The notes beneath the pieces were generated by a model. That model saw nothing but the letters and a program-made list of their open reading frames with translations. It had not been told where the DNA came from and did no database searches. A DNA stretch of 64,000 nt from Cardiocondyla obscurior. Taxonomy: Eukaryota; Arthropoda; Insecta; Hymenoptera; Formicidae. Where the stretch lies: contig NC_091868.1 in assembly GCF_019399895.1 (NCBI RefSeq), positions 544,499-608,498 of the forward strand. The letters are read 5' to 3'. Positions within the stretch are counted from its first letter, which is position 1, and every line of letters begins with the position of its first letter. The translations under genes and the position numbers were made by a program. Of this stretch, positions 9,093-21,870 are shown one piece after another.

Positions 9093-12000
9093 CTTTATAT
9101 ATATATTTTATAAATTATATATATATTTATATATAAATAACTATATGTATTCAAGTTTTATATAAATGTTTAAAAAAAAAAATCCTATAAATTTCTGTTA
9201 TTCTATTAGAAAATTAATTGTGTTTTATTTCAGCAAAATTATGTCTCCTGCACACCAACGCGATTGACGTCGCGAGTGATACACGATGTCTAATTATGAC
9301 ATCTAATTCATAGATGCTATAATAAAGATAATATGATCTAAGGAAGAACATATTTATTGTGATAAATATTTTTTCATATAAAACTTTGTCACATGTCAAA
9401 TCGGCTCTCTTTGTTGTTTAAACTTTTAATTATTGAAACTACATTTTTCTATAAGAATTTTCTCGCATTATAACTTTCGCAGCATACTAACTTTTGATAT
9501 TTCTGAAATATAGTACATACATAATTAATTTTTAGTATCCTAGTAAATAGAGGCGATCATTTTCATGATTTATTTAGAAATGAATCTAAGTATGTTAAGC
9601 CTGGGTGATCAACAATTGCAGTATACTAAACATATATGGCAGTAAGTATAAACTTACTTAATATAATGGTTGTAAAATTATTTTTTTTTGTTTTTAATGA
9701 CAGACATGACAAGTTTCAATAAATATAGATGTAAAATGAGGAGTATACACATTAACACGATATTCATTATTACATATACTATGTAAATCATCTGTGTAAA
9801 AAATGTCACATTTATATTTATGTTCCACGCTGTAACTTCATCTATTATATATAACATTGTATCTAAACCTATTATTCTGCAATAGAATGTTGTTTATTTT
9901 TTCTTTTCAGATGCAATATATTTCGTCTCTACACAAATTTTCGTTTACTCGGATAGTACAAAATATTATAATATTCATCGCAGTTTTCTGTTATTTATTT
10001 CCCTTTTTTTTGTAAGTACTTTGATCACAATAATCTATGGAGAACAATATCAGGTAACCTTTTTCTAATTTAATACATTCTACAAAATCGAAAACCAAAT
10101 GTTGCGTTTTTTTAAATATTTTTAATATCGAGGTAATCCATGATTAGCAAACATAAGACTGCAAAAACATTTAATAAGTTAATTTATTAATCTTTTTAAA
10201 TTAAAAAATTTTTTTTATTTCTCTTGCATATTTCAAATCTGCTAAAGTAGAATCACCTCGTGTAGAAAGGCTCGTTTTTAAACGCTTTATATCTAATAAT
10301 TACAGTGCAGAGTTACATCACATCGATGTATTTAATGTACGTTATAAGTACTTAGTTAACAACATTTAAATTATATTGTACATTTGCCTGTCTTATAAAA
10401 CGAAGAATAACAGTTTATGGAAATTAGATTTCTGGAAAAATATTAACAATTTTATAGAGCAAAAAATAAATTTTACCAAAACGCTTTTATTCCTAAAATT
10501 ATGATATAAAGATATCAGGCAATTATATAATAAAAAGTAACTTTTCTATATATTTTCAATTTTATATACTCCAAATATTGTAAAACAAGTACACTACGTT
10601 AGAAAAATTGTTCTGAAAATAATTATTTTTTTTTTTAGCAAACATTTAATCTTTCATTTTGATATAATAAAATGTTTCAAGATAATAAATCAATCAGTCG
10701 TCAATTCACAAAGTAGTTACCTAATAAAATTCACTAGAAGGAAAGCTATATGTTTTCTATTTACATTGTATGATAAATGAATAATTTTCATAACTTAATT
10801 ACAATATTGCATATATGGTTTGCTAATCGAAACGATTAAAATGTTGCTAAGAAAAAATCAAATGCAAATCAAGCAAAGAAAAAAAAATGTGTTGCTTTGT
10901 TTCTTAATTCTAACGGCAATTATAAGAAAAACAGTACATATGTCTTGTAGTTTATCTTAACATATTTTCATTAAAACAATGACTGTAAGAAAAAGTGATA
11001 TAAGTACGTGACTGCCAGATACGATAAGAATGTAACTAATATATCAATAAAACTTCGATTTTTTAAACAAAAAAAAAGCGTGAATATTCAGAATAAAAAA
11101 AGATTTTAAACCACATAACAATATAGAGAATTTTTTAAGGCACATAATAAAATGTAAGTAATTATATCAATTACTAAATCATTTTTTGTTATTCACTAAT
11201 TCGACTATTTTAAACTATCATAGGTATAAGTTTAGATTTGCATATAACTCAAAAAAGACGAAGAAGATGAAAATTCTGGTTTTCGAAAAGTAACGTACGT
11301 TAAATCTTCTTCAAACGTATTTTTTTCGTATTATTTGTACTGTTTTCTAATTCATATGTACATGTATATAGTGATAATATTCGACCGTGTGGCTGATTTA
11401 TATACTTCAATTCTGTTCTATAATCTTTCTTACTAAAATATATTCAAAATAATGTCAAGGCATTATTGCAGCATGGTTTCTATCACTTTTTTCTTAATTA
11501 GCTAAAAACTGTACCCGTAATGCCATTCGTTTTATTACTCACAATGAAACAATTGTAATATACGTTGACAATGATTATAACAGCATTATACATATATGAT
11601 ACATACTCGGTAAAATCTAGAAATACATAAAATATATCTAAAAAAAAAGCAAAGAACTTGATATGTGCAATCATAAAATGGAAATTATTTTTTTATAAGG
11701 TAAAAAGTATGACACTAAATCACTTTTAGTTCTCTTTGTGTAATTAGAGCTTTAAATAGGATAGTTTCTAATCGTAAGTATATTTTGACTTTATTATCTA
11801 AGAAATGCTATTAACAACCGACGTACTATTCTCTTCTTTAAGGTAGTACTACATGCAAATTATCATTTTTATGGTATCTCATATTGATAACGTCATGAAA
11901 ATGGACACAGTGGTAGATAAATGTCTTAAACTACTTCAGTTAAATTTTTGTGACTTGAGATTACCCCTGAGATATTAGCAATATAATGTTCTGGCTTTTT

Positions 12001-12443
12001 AACTATTCGCGCGATTTACTGAAACTTTATATTTTGTATTAATGGATGAAAAATTAATATTTATTAATTGATTTATTTAAATTGGAAAAATAAGCCTTTA
12101 ACATTGCTAAATTAAATGCTACGCGAATGAAATTAAATTTAATTTGGGCATTTACCCACGTAGGTGTAATACTACCTTAAACACAAACTATCGATTTAAA
12201 GTAACTTTTTATACTAATGAAACTTAACGATTTACGAAAGCCGAGATCGGGTACAGCCTCCAAGCTAATCGCTAAAAATATGAAGCGCTTCTCACGCGAT
12301 AAATATTTAAGTAATTCGTGAAGTACGTAATGTCACAGTAGCAAAATGTGTCATGCTAGCATGTTCCACTCTGTGTTGCTTGATGCTCTTAACATTACCG
12401 ATTGCGCCGACAGTGCTGAATATCGTCGGCCGTTCTGCAAGTG
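9093..12443. other. AT-rich spacer and 3' UTRs
   Basis: These 3.3 kb lie between the stop of the 518-aa gene and the stop of the convergent CNNM gene. The 9096-9140 part is an AT dinucleotide-rich tract. Many AATAAA/TTTATT hexamers occur on both strands, so no single poly(A) site can be chosen. I see no credible coding exon, RNA gene or transposon. Part of 11.8-12.4 kb may be a long CNNM 3' UTR. Confidence 0.55.
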
Positions 12444-15400
12444 TTAAGAATTATCCTGTTTAGGCAAGAGATTTGCTCGTTCCTCATCGCTGTTCATTTT
12501 CTTCATAGCGGGCGATATTCTTGCCATCTCGGATTGTCGAGCGAGAATATCCGCGTCTAACGTATTTAACGAGTCGCGTTTAGTTTGCATTTCTATTGGA
12601 CTCGTTGATACCTTAAATGCATATGCATATCATAAATGAAAGAGATAAGTAAATCTCATATTAATCATATCTCCTTGTAGGATTTGTTGTACACTAAGAA
12701 CGTTAGATATACAAATATAGAAACCTTTGCTGATGAATTTCTGATTTTTCCATCGTTTCGTGGTGAGACAAACTTTGAATTCGTGATCGGACTGGCGCTC
12801 ACCGGAAGCGGTGACGTTGGAGCCGTTGCGCTGCGTACAGGCGAATGAATAACGGAATCTTTTCTTTTATCACCGTCCATCGATCTGTCCGTGGGCAATA
12901 TAGGAGATTCAGGTACACTGCGATCATCTTCCTCAAGAGAATGCAGCAACTATATAGATTGATAAAATTATGATTAATTCATTAACGTAAGAGACGAAAT
13001 TGTTCATAATAATTTATGATTTATGTAACAACCTTTTCTACTTCATCATCAAACTGTTCCTGACTAGGTAGCGGATCCTTTTGGCTTCTTTCTAAAAGCG
13101 TGGCGCGCTTCGCGGCAAGGTACAAAGACCTCTTGACTTTTACATAAAATACCTCAGTCACTGCACGCACTGTATAGTCCGGTATAAAAGTATGACGTAG
13201 CATAGAATCTAAATTGACAGATTGAATGCTTCCAACTGTTTGTGGATTTGTATTCGTAGGCGACTCAGCTAGAAACAAAAGAGCATATATTGTTCGAGAG
13301 CAAAGCTCTGTTTACACAAGCAAACATTATCAAGATCGTATTTCATTCTTACCAATTCCGATGTTAGCGGTAAGAGCTTGTGACCCAAAATACGTGAAAG
13401 GACCGCTTTCAAACATCATGTTCTCTTTTCCTACTGTCACTTCGACGCGACCTTCTAAAATTAGTACAAAGTAATCGACCGCTTTTCCTTGCTGATAAAT
13501 TATCGCAGCTGGATCGGTTTTAGCTTTCTCGCGTGATTTGACTTTGACGTGATAAATAATATCTTGCTTCAGTAAACGTCGCAGAATCGTCTCCGATATA
13601 ACATCGGGTTTAAACGTGTCCACAGCTGGAGATCACACATTATATAATTACAAATCAAACATCATAAGATATATGTGTAAACGTTTTGCAATCTGTTCAA
13701 TATAGCTCCTTACTTGTTGATAAATACTGGAACATCGCCAACGTCAATTGTGGCGAGATATGAATTCGTTGATTTTCCTTTTTTTCCGCAAATATAGTGA
13801 AATCTGTTGGCATTTTCGAGCGAACCTGTCTCTTACGTTTACTTCTATTATCCGCTATAAGAATTAACATTTAATATTAAGCGACTTACTTATACTTGAT
13901 ATGTAACTCAAAATAAATTTTATTGTAGGATTTTGCGGCGGAACATGAATAAGTGATAACGTAAAACTTACTAAACACATCTGTCTCATCAATAATCTCA
14001 GCCTGAATTAATTCTTCGATGACATCTTCCAACGTTATCAAACCAATTACCTCATAAAATGGATCGCCTTCACCTTCGTTGTTAACTCTCTGCACAAAAG
14101 CCATATGGCCTTTATGACCTGAAAAAATATACGTATATGGTTGTTTTTATCGCTTTCTCATATATGTATTTAAAAAGAAATGTATTGCGTACCTTCTTTA
14201 AATTGTTTAAACATTATGTCTAACGTAACATCCTCAAAAATAAAATTACAGGGATTTTGGTAAAATTGGCAAAGTGTTTTGAGAGGCATATTATCATCGG
14301 GATCAACGAAAGCGAGATCTTTGATATATAGAATTGTTACTATATTTGTTCTTACATCTTCGTACACCGGTACACGTGAAAATCCTAAAAATAAAACAAT
14401 TACATTCTGTAAGTTTTTTACATAGTGTAGAAATTAATAGAAAAATCTACATTTAATTATTAATAATTATTATTATCAAATAATTATTAAACAGCCATCA
14501 TTAAGTATCTAATAATCAAGATTTAATAAGGCTAAATAATCACTGAACATTTATCTTCAATAAGTATTTAATCAAATTGATAATATTTACGAGAAAGTAC
14601 AGCATTACGAGCAATAGAGATATGTGCGAACGTTATTAATATTCTGTTGAAATGTTAATCGTACCTGATTTCATAATCTCAGACACAGTTTCAAAGTCTA
14701 AAATAGCGTTATAATTCAACATGTATACATCTTCGATTCTGGTCATTACATCCAATACAGTCTTCTTCCGCAGTTCTAACGCTCCTGCAATTATATTTAC
14801 TTCATCTTTTTCTAAATCGTTGTATTCGGTCGTTACCTAGAAAGGTTCCTGTATAGTATTAATGTATCAATTTTAAATACTCATGCAGTTTCAGGCATTT
14901 CTAATAAAAGTTTTAACGAAAAAGCAATTCTAGCATTGTTCTAGTTACAGATAGCAAAATTAAATAATTGAAACTAATCGTATAAAAAAATATTCATTAA
15001 CTAAGTATCAATACAACTATAAGTTATTTTCTTATAACGATATAGCGCGAAAGTCTAATTAAATTTAATTATTATATTTAATTTCGTACCTTGACCAGTT
15101 CTTTTAAACGTTCTCGATTGTACACATTCCCGATTTCTTCACCAAGAATAAAATCAAGCAATTTGCTGATAGGATAGCTTAAGGGAAAAGTAATTGCCAT
15201 TGTCAATTTGGTTAAATAGATGGTCTTTGCACCGACACATAATCCGTGCCTGCTGCAAATAGCCTACAACATACACATATTAATTATACCTTCATGATCT
15301 TGAAATTAGAATTTTAAATAAACTATAGAAGAAGCATTCGCGTAATAAAAAAAAAACATACCTGCGGCGAAATTTCGCCAAAAATGACAATAGCTAACGT

Positions 15401-18400
15401 CGAGCAGATAACAGCAACAATTCCAGATGTCAACTCATCCAGCAATATCGTGAATATTGAATTGACAAGAACATTGGAAAACAGAATTGAACACAAAAGG
15501 TAATTTCCATGATTTCTTACTGGCTGAATAGCTCTTGCATATTTTTTTTCCTACAACGTAGAAGTAACGCAACATAAGTGGAAAAGGGAAAACGGAAACA
15601 AAGATAAGATATTAAATAAAAAGAAAAGAAAAGAAAAGAAAAAAAAACGAAAAAAGAAAAAGAAATAGATTTGCTTACTTTTTCTGTACCAGTATTGACG
15701 AGTATTTTCAATTCGGTCCTATCAATCGCCATTAAACCGAGATTGAGACCGGAGAAAAGTGCGGATAAACTGAGACAAGTGAGAATGATCAAGATAGTGA
15801 GCCAGAGCGGTAGAAATTTCTCATATGTGCTGATCTGAAAGTCCCGAACTATAAATAATTGTTTCTACTCTGAATAAGGAACATTTTAATATTAAATTTT
15901 ATCGCAAGTCTTAATTATTCGCCTAAAATCAAAATGTTGAAGGAGAAGAAAATGATCCCTACAGTATTATACAGTGCGGTGCCTTGGTGTCTGAACAGTA
16001 CGTCTTCCTTTTTCAGCCTCTCTTTCTCATACAAGGGCCGCTTCGCACATATGTAAAACGACGTTCCCAGGGGAAGTACCGCACGTATGATTGCCGTCGT
16101 TTCCTCTATGTTCTCCACCTAATGCATTTTATAATATTTTTATGTTACTTTCTTTCGAGAAACGCGAACGATGGAATACTCACCGGAAACTCGTTGCTTT
16201 TAATTTTATCGCACACAGCGCCTCTTTCCGCAGGCATGTCCGTGAAGGCGATCAAGGTGTCCTTCGTGATACCGGTGCCGAATAACCGAATTACCGCCGA
16301 ACCCCCGGCCAGGATCCTGGGAATACCCTTCTCGTCGTGGCTGGGTTCCTTATCAGACATGTCTATCCGCAATCCTTCGATATGTATGTCCGTATAGTTG
16401 TCCGGAATAGAAGTCTTGAACGACGGATCATCGCGTCGCGCGCGAAAGTATTTTCTGAAAATGACAAATTTGCTAGCTTACAATTTAATTGATCTCCCCG
16501 TTTATTGCGATATTGTTGTTATCGTACACTTTGTCGCCGTTATTACGGTCGTGACATTTTAAATAAGCGCATCCCACGAAAAAAAAAAGAAAAAAAAATA
16601 GAGGTCGATAAATGTTGATGTCGAGTGTCACATAAGGCGTTATCAAGATTCATTCCCGAGATACCAATGTAACTCGTTAATCTGCAGAATGAATCGGTGA
16701 GTAACGAGAACCCTTTCATAAATAAGGCTATCGTCTTAAGATATGGAGATAATATTTTAGATGGTCGATAAAAAAAAAATTACGTCATCGTGAAATGTGC
16801 TTGACTTGCATAACTCAATTAAATTCTTCGGTATCACGCGAACTAGTATTTCATAAAATATCAAGTGCAAACAAATAAGAAAACGAGTTAATAATTTACA
16901 TTTGAATTGCTGTTTTATTAGTATTGCCTTTAAAATTATTTAAATCGCGAAAACAAGAGTTTAATGTCTTTTAACAGATAAATATAACTTAAACAGGCTT
17001 TATGTAGATCGGAATAACAGGAGATTATTTTGATTCATTAATCTGAAGATCGTATCATAGGAATAATGAGCACCTTTTTATAAATGAAATTATTATCTTA
17101 AAATGTAGATTGATATTAAGATAATAAGATTGACATTTTAGATGGTCGATAAAAAATTACGTTATCGTGAAATGTATGTTACATAACTTTTACTTAATCA
17201 TCTTCGATATCTTTCATGAATTAATTTCATAAAACATAAAATTTGAATAAATTAGAGAACGTCGATAAAGTGTCTTTGCTCTCTGAAACATTTGTTTCCT
17301 ATTAATAAGTCTAGACAAAATTAAATATAAAGTTTACGTAAGCGGAGTTTTCTTTTCCAAGTGAGTTTTAAAAATGTAAAAAGAAAAAAAAAAGAAAAAG
17401 GGGAAGAAGAAAAAAAAAATTTTTACTGAGGCAGCACTTTCGTACGTCGCAATAAAAGTAAAATCGATTATTTTAAGTGTTGTACTCTTTCGCTTCGTTA
17501 AAGCGGCGAGCATTCGGTGGCATGAATCCGTCGGATAATTTATCACAGCTGTGATTAATACATTCTACGCGTCGCGTGTGTGCGATGAATTATCGGAAAC
17601 AGCGGGATATATAGGTCGCACACCAATTTCTATTTTTACTGATTAACGTGGGCCAAGTTCGAGTATTGAATCGCAGACTGTTGGACGGTTGCCAGCGGGG
17701 AGGAGGTGTGGTCAATGGTTTTAAAACGTCTGGATAAGCATGCGGCTGTTATCGCCGTCGCACATCGGTGTGTTCGACGAATTCTTTGGCGAGCCCAAAC
17801 GTGCGCGTCTAAAGTTGCGCATTCCTCTCTCTTGCTAAGCGATAATATGCGGCCCCTAATCCGCTTTGCCATCGTGCGGCCATCCTCGTCTTCCATTACC
17901 TAAATCCGACGCGGTTTAGCTTCCCCTGCAATGTTGATGACGAGTAAACAAATGTTGAAGGGTAGGCAACCAAGGCGGTGATTTATTGAAAACTAAACGG
18001 TCCGCGTGCACGCGTAGAGTCTTTCGCCTTCTCATAAATCAGCGCCGTAATATTCGTGGGAATGAACGAAGATAATTCCGGTGTATATATACATTATATA
18101 TTACTTTCGCTCTTCTCTGCCGCCAACATCAGCGATTAGACGACAGAGTAAAGAGAGGCGAATTATTGTTTGCAGAAATATCTAGGATTTTCTCCATGCC
18201 GGCTTGAAAATAGAAACAAAACAACGCTTGATAACGCGAGGAGCGCGGATCGATGTTAAAACTTACTAATTTTATTGGCGAGCACGTTTTCGTACGTTAT
18301 CACACGAATATCTAATATTATTCGTCGATTTAAATGGAATTTAAATAAAGACGAGCGAGTGGTTGTGCGTGCAAGAAAAATCGACATTTTTCTTTATTCC

Positions 18401-19604
18401 GAAATAAGATATAAATAATATAAAAAATTGTCTGTAATTTTTTATTTGTTAAACAGTGGCGTGTGTGTTTGATAGTATCTGGTCGAAGCTACACGTTTCG
18501 TTGCAGCTTGTAATAAGACTTAATTAAGAAGAGTCCCTCAAGGCCTCACGTCGCTGTTCGAAATGTTAACGTCCGATGCAAAGTACTTATAGACTTTCTA
18601 TTACTTCACGTTCTGTTTTTAGACACTCTTAGTCATATTAACTCCAGGATTAATTTAGATAATTGTTTGGCTATTTTCTAACTAATGTTAGTTTTCAGAA
18701 TCGCTTTTTCTTTTCCCCCTTCGTGACTCGTAATGAACGGAAACAAAATTAGACAAATTAACGGAAAGTACACGAGCAGGAAAGGCCGACAGGATAACCG
18801 ACTTTGCGTACGGTACGAAGAAGAGACAGGAAAGAAAAAGAAGATTAAAGTGAACCTAAATAAAAGGAAATAATACAGATAAAGGTGCAGCAGACGAAAC
18901 AAAGATAATGAAAATAATATAGATTAAAAAAAAAAACAAAAAACTGTACAAAACGGAGAAAAAGAAGACGAGAAAAAAAAAAAAAAAAAAAAAAAAAACT
19001 TGAATAGCGGAAAGGGGCTTACTTATATTTAGACAGAAAGACGATCGTGAAAGATTACTTACTTCGGTCGTACCGGAGATTTTATGGAGAGACGGTCGCC
19101 GAGGGCGTTCCAGTTTTCGTCACCGCCGGCGTTTTTCAAGCAAAAATAGACTGCGGCAACCTTCGCGCTTTCCGGGACTGTGCGGAATCTGTAGATCGCG
19201 CGGTCGTTCGCCGACGATGTCCAGACCGAGTCGAGAGCGTTGTCCGCGTCCTGCGGGCAATCGCCGCTGGTCGGCGACCATCGCAGGGCGAGATCGCGGC
19301 CAAGCCCGGCGCCCAGAAGCACGACAAAGAGTGCGCGAGGATCGTCGACTAGTTTGGCACCGGGTGGTAATGCCGACCACGCGACCGTCGCTACGGAGTG
19401 CACAGCGAGCTGGACCACGCGTGACGGAACGTCGCCGTGACGGACGGCCGTCGTTGTCGTTGTCATCGTTCTTGTTACCGCCGTCGTCGACGGCACCGAC
19501 GTCGACGTGCCGGCATTCGCTAGCTGGCCGACACACGCGGAAACAAACAGCAAAAGGATCGCCGTCGGCGCGAATCGCGGACGGCCGACATACTGCGCCA
19601 TCAT
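12444..19604 (-). CDS. uex: CNNM-family metal (Mg2+) transport protein, unextended/ACDP-like
   Basis: Fourteen exons join in phase to about 1013 aa: 19604-19063, 16454-16184, 16118-15963, 15834-15679, 15550-15362, 15263-15090, 14836-14665, 14384-14193, 14118-13972, 13854-13714, 13625-13353, 13268-13033, 12949-12725 and 12611-12444. A signal peptide (about 1-30) precedes an extracellular beta domain. A DUF21 membrane domain follows from about residue 324 with the signature SGLNLGLMAIDRTEL and IVIFGEISPQ. Two CBS domains come next (VMTRIEDVYML, FVDPDDNMPL, YEVIGLITLEDVIEELI), then a cyclic-nucleotide-binding-like domain (VDYFVLILEGRVEV) and a polar Ser/Pro-rich tail. CNNM proteins mediate or regulate basolateral Mg2+ efflux, with the CBS pair binding Mg-ATP. 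Neighbouring ALG3 is divergent. Domain order and signatures are complete. Confidence 0.94.
16455..19062 (-). other. CNNM intron 1 (2.6 kb) with an internal diverged duplication
   Basis: This intron separates the secretory/extracellular N-terminal exon from the rest of the gene. It contains two diverged copies of a roughly 230-bp segment (listed as a repeat), a GC-richer patch at 17640-17900, and a long A tract at 18976-19000. I see no convincing alternative exon. Confidence 0.7.
16670..17280. repeat. Diverged direct duplication in CNNM intron 1
   Basis: Segments at about 16670-16900 and 17035-17280 share the same order of blocks: TTAATCTG(C/A)AGA, a CTTTxATAAAT block, ATCTTAA, and a best-conserved core. 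The core is TTTTAGATGGTCGATAAA, then ATTACGT(C/T)ATCGTGAAATGT, at 16755-16797 and 17136-17174. The offset is about 380 bases. It looks like an old segmental duplication or two copies of one element. Confidence 0.65.
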
Positions 19605-20559
19605 ACGACCACTGTGACTCGGCCGACAACTTCACTCGGCTCGAGCGACGGCCTAGTAGTTGTATTTATAACGCGCCGCCGCGACGATTGCGCACGCACG
19701 CACGCCGCACCACCCGCACCGTCCTTTAACTTGCCGTACGGCTTCACCTCTCACGCTGGAAGTTCAAGGCCCGTTTCCAAGGAATACGACCGGGCCGCAG
19801 ACTCCACGAGAAAAGTTTCGCAACTGACGTCTTTCGAGTACTCTTGTGAAGTTGAAAAAATGACGGCTTCGCATCGTCGGCTCGCCGGTATTGCCAGGTA
19901 TCTTCAATTGCGACAATTATGGTAATATTCGTGCTTATAATTTCGATTGAATTCGACCGCAGCTCGTCCGAGTTTTACAAGAAAAACAATTTCCTTTAGC
20001 GACATTTGGTTATATCGACGTTTTTGCATTTACAGGTTTGATTATCCGGGTTCGCGTTGACAGGTGACGCCATCCATCGACAATCCGTTCAGTAAGAACA
20101 CAACCGCTCAGTAAGCTCTTGCATCTGATTGGTAGATAATGTTCCGATGCGTTTAACGGTTGTATTTGCTAAACGCATCTTTTGCTTTGCTGCATCAATG
20201 ATGATCAGTGACCAGTCCCACTGTTCAGTTTATATCTCGCGGCATGTTCACTCGAGTAAATTCTGCACCGAGAAAAATAACGGATTTGTCACTTCGCATG
20301 TAAGAAACGAAGGAGAAAAATATTTTCCTTACAATCTCGTTACTCTGGACAATGTTGAAAAGTGACGGAATATCGTCTCGACTGAACTGGTCACTCATCG
20401 CCACGCGTATGAAGCCATAAGTCCGGCTAACCTTTTAAGAGACTAAAAACGCGACTTGAGGTAATATTTGAAAACTTCGCATGAGTTTACTTATATTCGT
20501 ACAGCTAAAATAACTTTAAACGACGTAATACATAAAACTTATTTTACAGGCGACGCAGT
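19605..20559. promoter_or_regulatory. Divergent CNNM/ALG3 5' region
   Basis: The two genes start 955 bases apart on opposite strands. The CNNM side (19600-19850) is CpG-rich and the remainder is mixed. TTTTACAG at about 20542-20549 just before the ALG3 ATG looks like a splice acceptor, so ALG3 probably has a 5' UTR exon upstream. Confidence 0.5.
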
Positions 20560-21870
20560 ATGGCGCCACGTAGAGAGGCGAGATCCGGTCTCAATGCCGG
20601 CAGATCTTCGAGAAGAGGTAATAAAAGCTGGCTTGAGAATTACTTGGATTGGCGGCAGCTCGTCACTTTCCTCACCGACCCAAGAAAGCTGTCGTTGACG
20701 GCAAAACTGTTTATCGTTCTGGAAATCATCCTAAATGTGATAGTCATTCAGATTGTGCCATATACCGAGATCGACTGGCGGGCCTACATGCAGGAAGTTG
20801 AAGGATTCTTGAACGGCACGTTCGATTACTCGAAATTACAAGGTGATACTGGGCCACTAGTTTATCCAGCTGGCTTCGTTTACATTTTTTCCGGTCTATA
20901 TTACATAACTTCGCGCGGCGTTAATATAAAGATCGCTCAATACATCTTCGCGGCGTTATATGTCGTCATGCTAACGCTGGTCTTCCGGATTTACGCGCGA
21001 ACGAAGAAAGTACCGCCGTATGTGCTAATTTTAATGTGCTGCACTTCATATAGAATACATTCGATATTTGTTTTGAGACTTTTTAACGATCCAATCGCAA
21101 TGCTACTGCTGTACGCGTCTATCAACGCATTCCTGGATAATCGCTGGTACTTGGGCAGCGTACTATATAGTCTCGCTGTATCTATCAAGATGAACATCCT
21201 GCTATTTGCCCCGGCACTTCTTGTCGCCTACCTGTGGACACTAGGACTGCTCAAGACACTAATACATTTATTCATCTGTGCTCTAATACAGCTGATTCTT
21301 GGTCTTCCGTTTTTGCTGGAGAATCCTGTCGCTTATATAAAGGGCGCCTTCGACCTGAGTAGAGTCTTTGAGTACAAATGGACCGTAAACTGGAGGTTTT
21401 TACCAGAGGAAGTGTTCGTTCATTCGTACCTACACATTTCTCTGTTACTTTTGCACGTAATAACGCTGTTATATTGCGCGCCCGTTTGGATCACGTACGT
21501 CAAGTCATACGCAAAACTGAAGCATATAGGAAAGGAACTGAAGCCTCAACTTCGCAAGAAAGAGAAGGTGGACATGTCTACTGTAAGTCAGCTGTTTGTT
21601 TATCCTCTTTTCATCGCGAATTTCGTCGGCATTATATTCAGCAGATCGTTGCATTATCAGTTCTACATATGGTACTACCATACGTTACCGTACATTGCAT
21701 GGTGCACCGACTACCAGACTGTCCTTAGATTGACTATTTTAGGTGTGATAGAATGGTGCTGGAACACATATCCGAGCACAGTCTATAGTAGCGCGGCGTT
21801 ACATCTGTGTCATATAATTCTGCTGTACGGTATTCTCAAGAATAGATCGAATAACGCGAAGGAGAAGTGA
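20560..21870 (+). CDS. ALG3: Dolichyl-P-Man alpha-1,3-mannosyltransferase ALG3 (Not56-like)
   Basis: An intronless frame of 436 aa, the usual length for ALG3/Not56. ALG3 adds the first dolichol-phosphate-mannose-derived mannose, alpha-1,3-linked, to Man5GlcNAc2-PP-dolichol in the ER lumen. The family hallmark near the N-terminus is present: the first membrane helix is followed by YTEIDWRAYMQEVEGF and GDTGPLVYPAGFVY, the acidic lumenal loop of GT-C glycosyltransferases. About ten further hydrophobic helices follow, with SRSLHYQFYIWYYHTLPY near the end and a short basic cytosolic tail (KNRSNNAKEK). I chose the ATG at 20560 because it is the first in the frame after a likely acceptor. AATAAA follows at 21932-21937. 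It is convergent with nothing and divergent from the CNNM gene. Confidence 0.95.
   Translation: MAPRREARSGLNAGRSSRRGNKSWLENYLDWRQLVTFLTDPRKLSLTAKLFIVLEIILNVIVIQIVPYTEIDWRAYMQEVEGFLNGTFDYSKLQGDTGPLVYPAGFVYIFSGLYYITSRGVNIKIAQYIFAALYVVMLTLVFRIYARTKKVPPYVLILMCCTSYRIHSIFVLRLFNDPIAMLLLYASINAFLDNRWYLGSVLYSLAVSIKMNILLFAPALLVAYLWTLGLLKTLIHLFICALIQLILGLPFLLENPVAYIKGAFDLSRVFEYKWTVNWRFLPEEVFVHSYLHISLLLLHVITLLYCAPVWITYVKSYAKLKHIGKELKPQLRKKEKVDMSTVSQLFVYPLFIANFVGIIFSRSLHYQFYIWYYHTLPYIAWCTDYQTVLRLTILGVIEWCWNTYPSTVYSSAALHLCHIILLYGILKNRSNNAKEK

Noticed and set aside
19217..19729. 170-aa + strand frame opposite CNNM exon 1
   Set aside because: Antisense shadow of the GC-rich first CNNM exon, which has a signal peptide and correct splice phase on the minus strand.
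20560..21870. ALG3 as a retroposed copy (intronless)
   Set aside because: The frame is intact, a 5' UTR intron acceptor precedes it and no poly(A) scar or flanking repeats are evident. It is simply an intron-poor gene.
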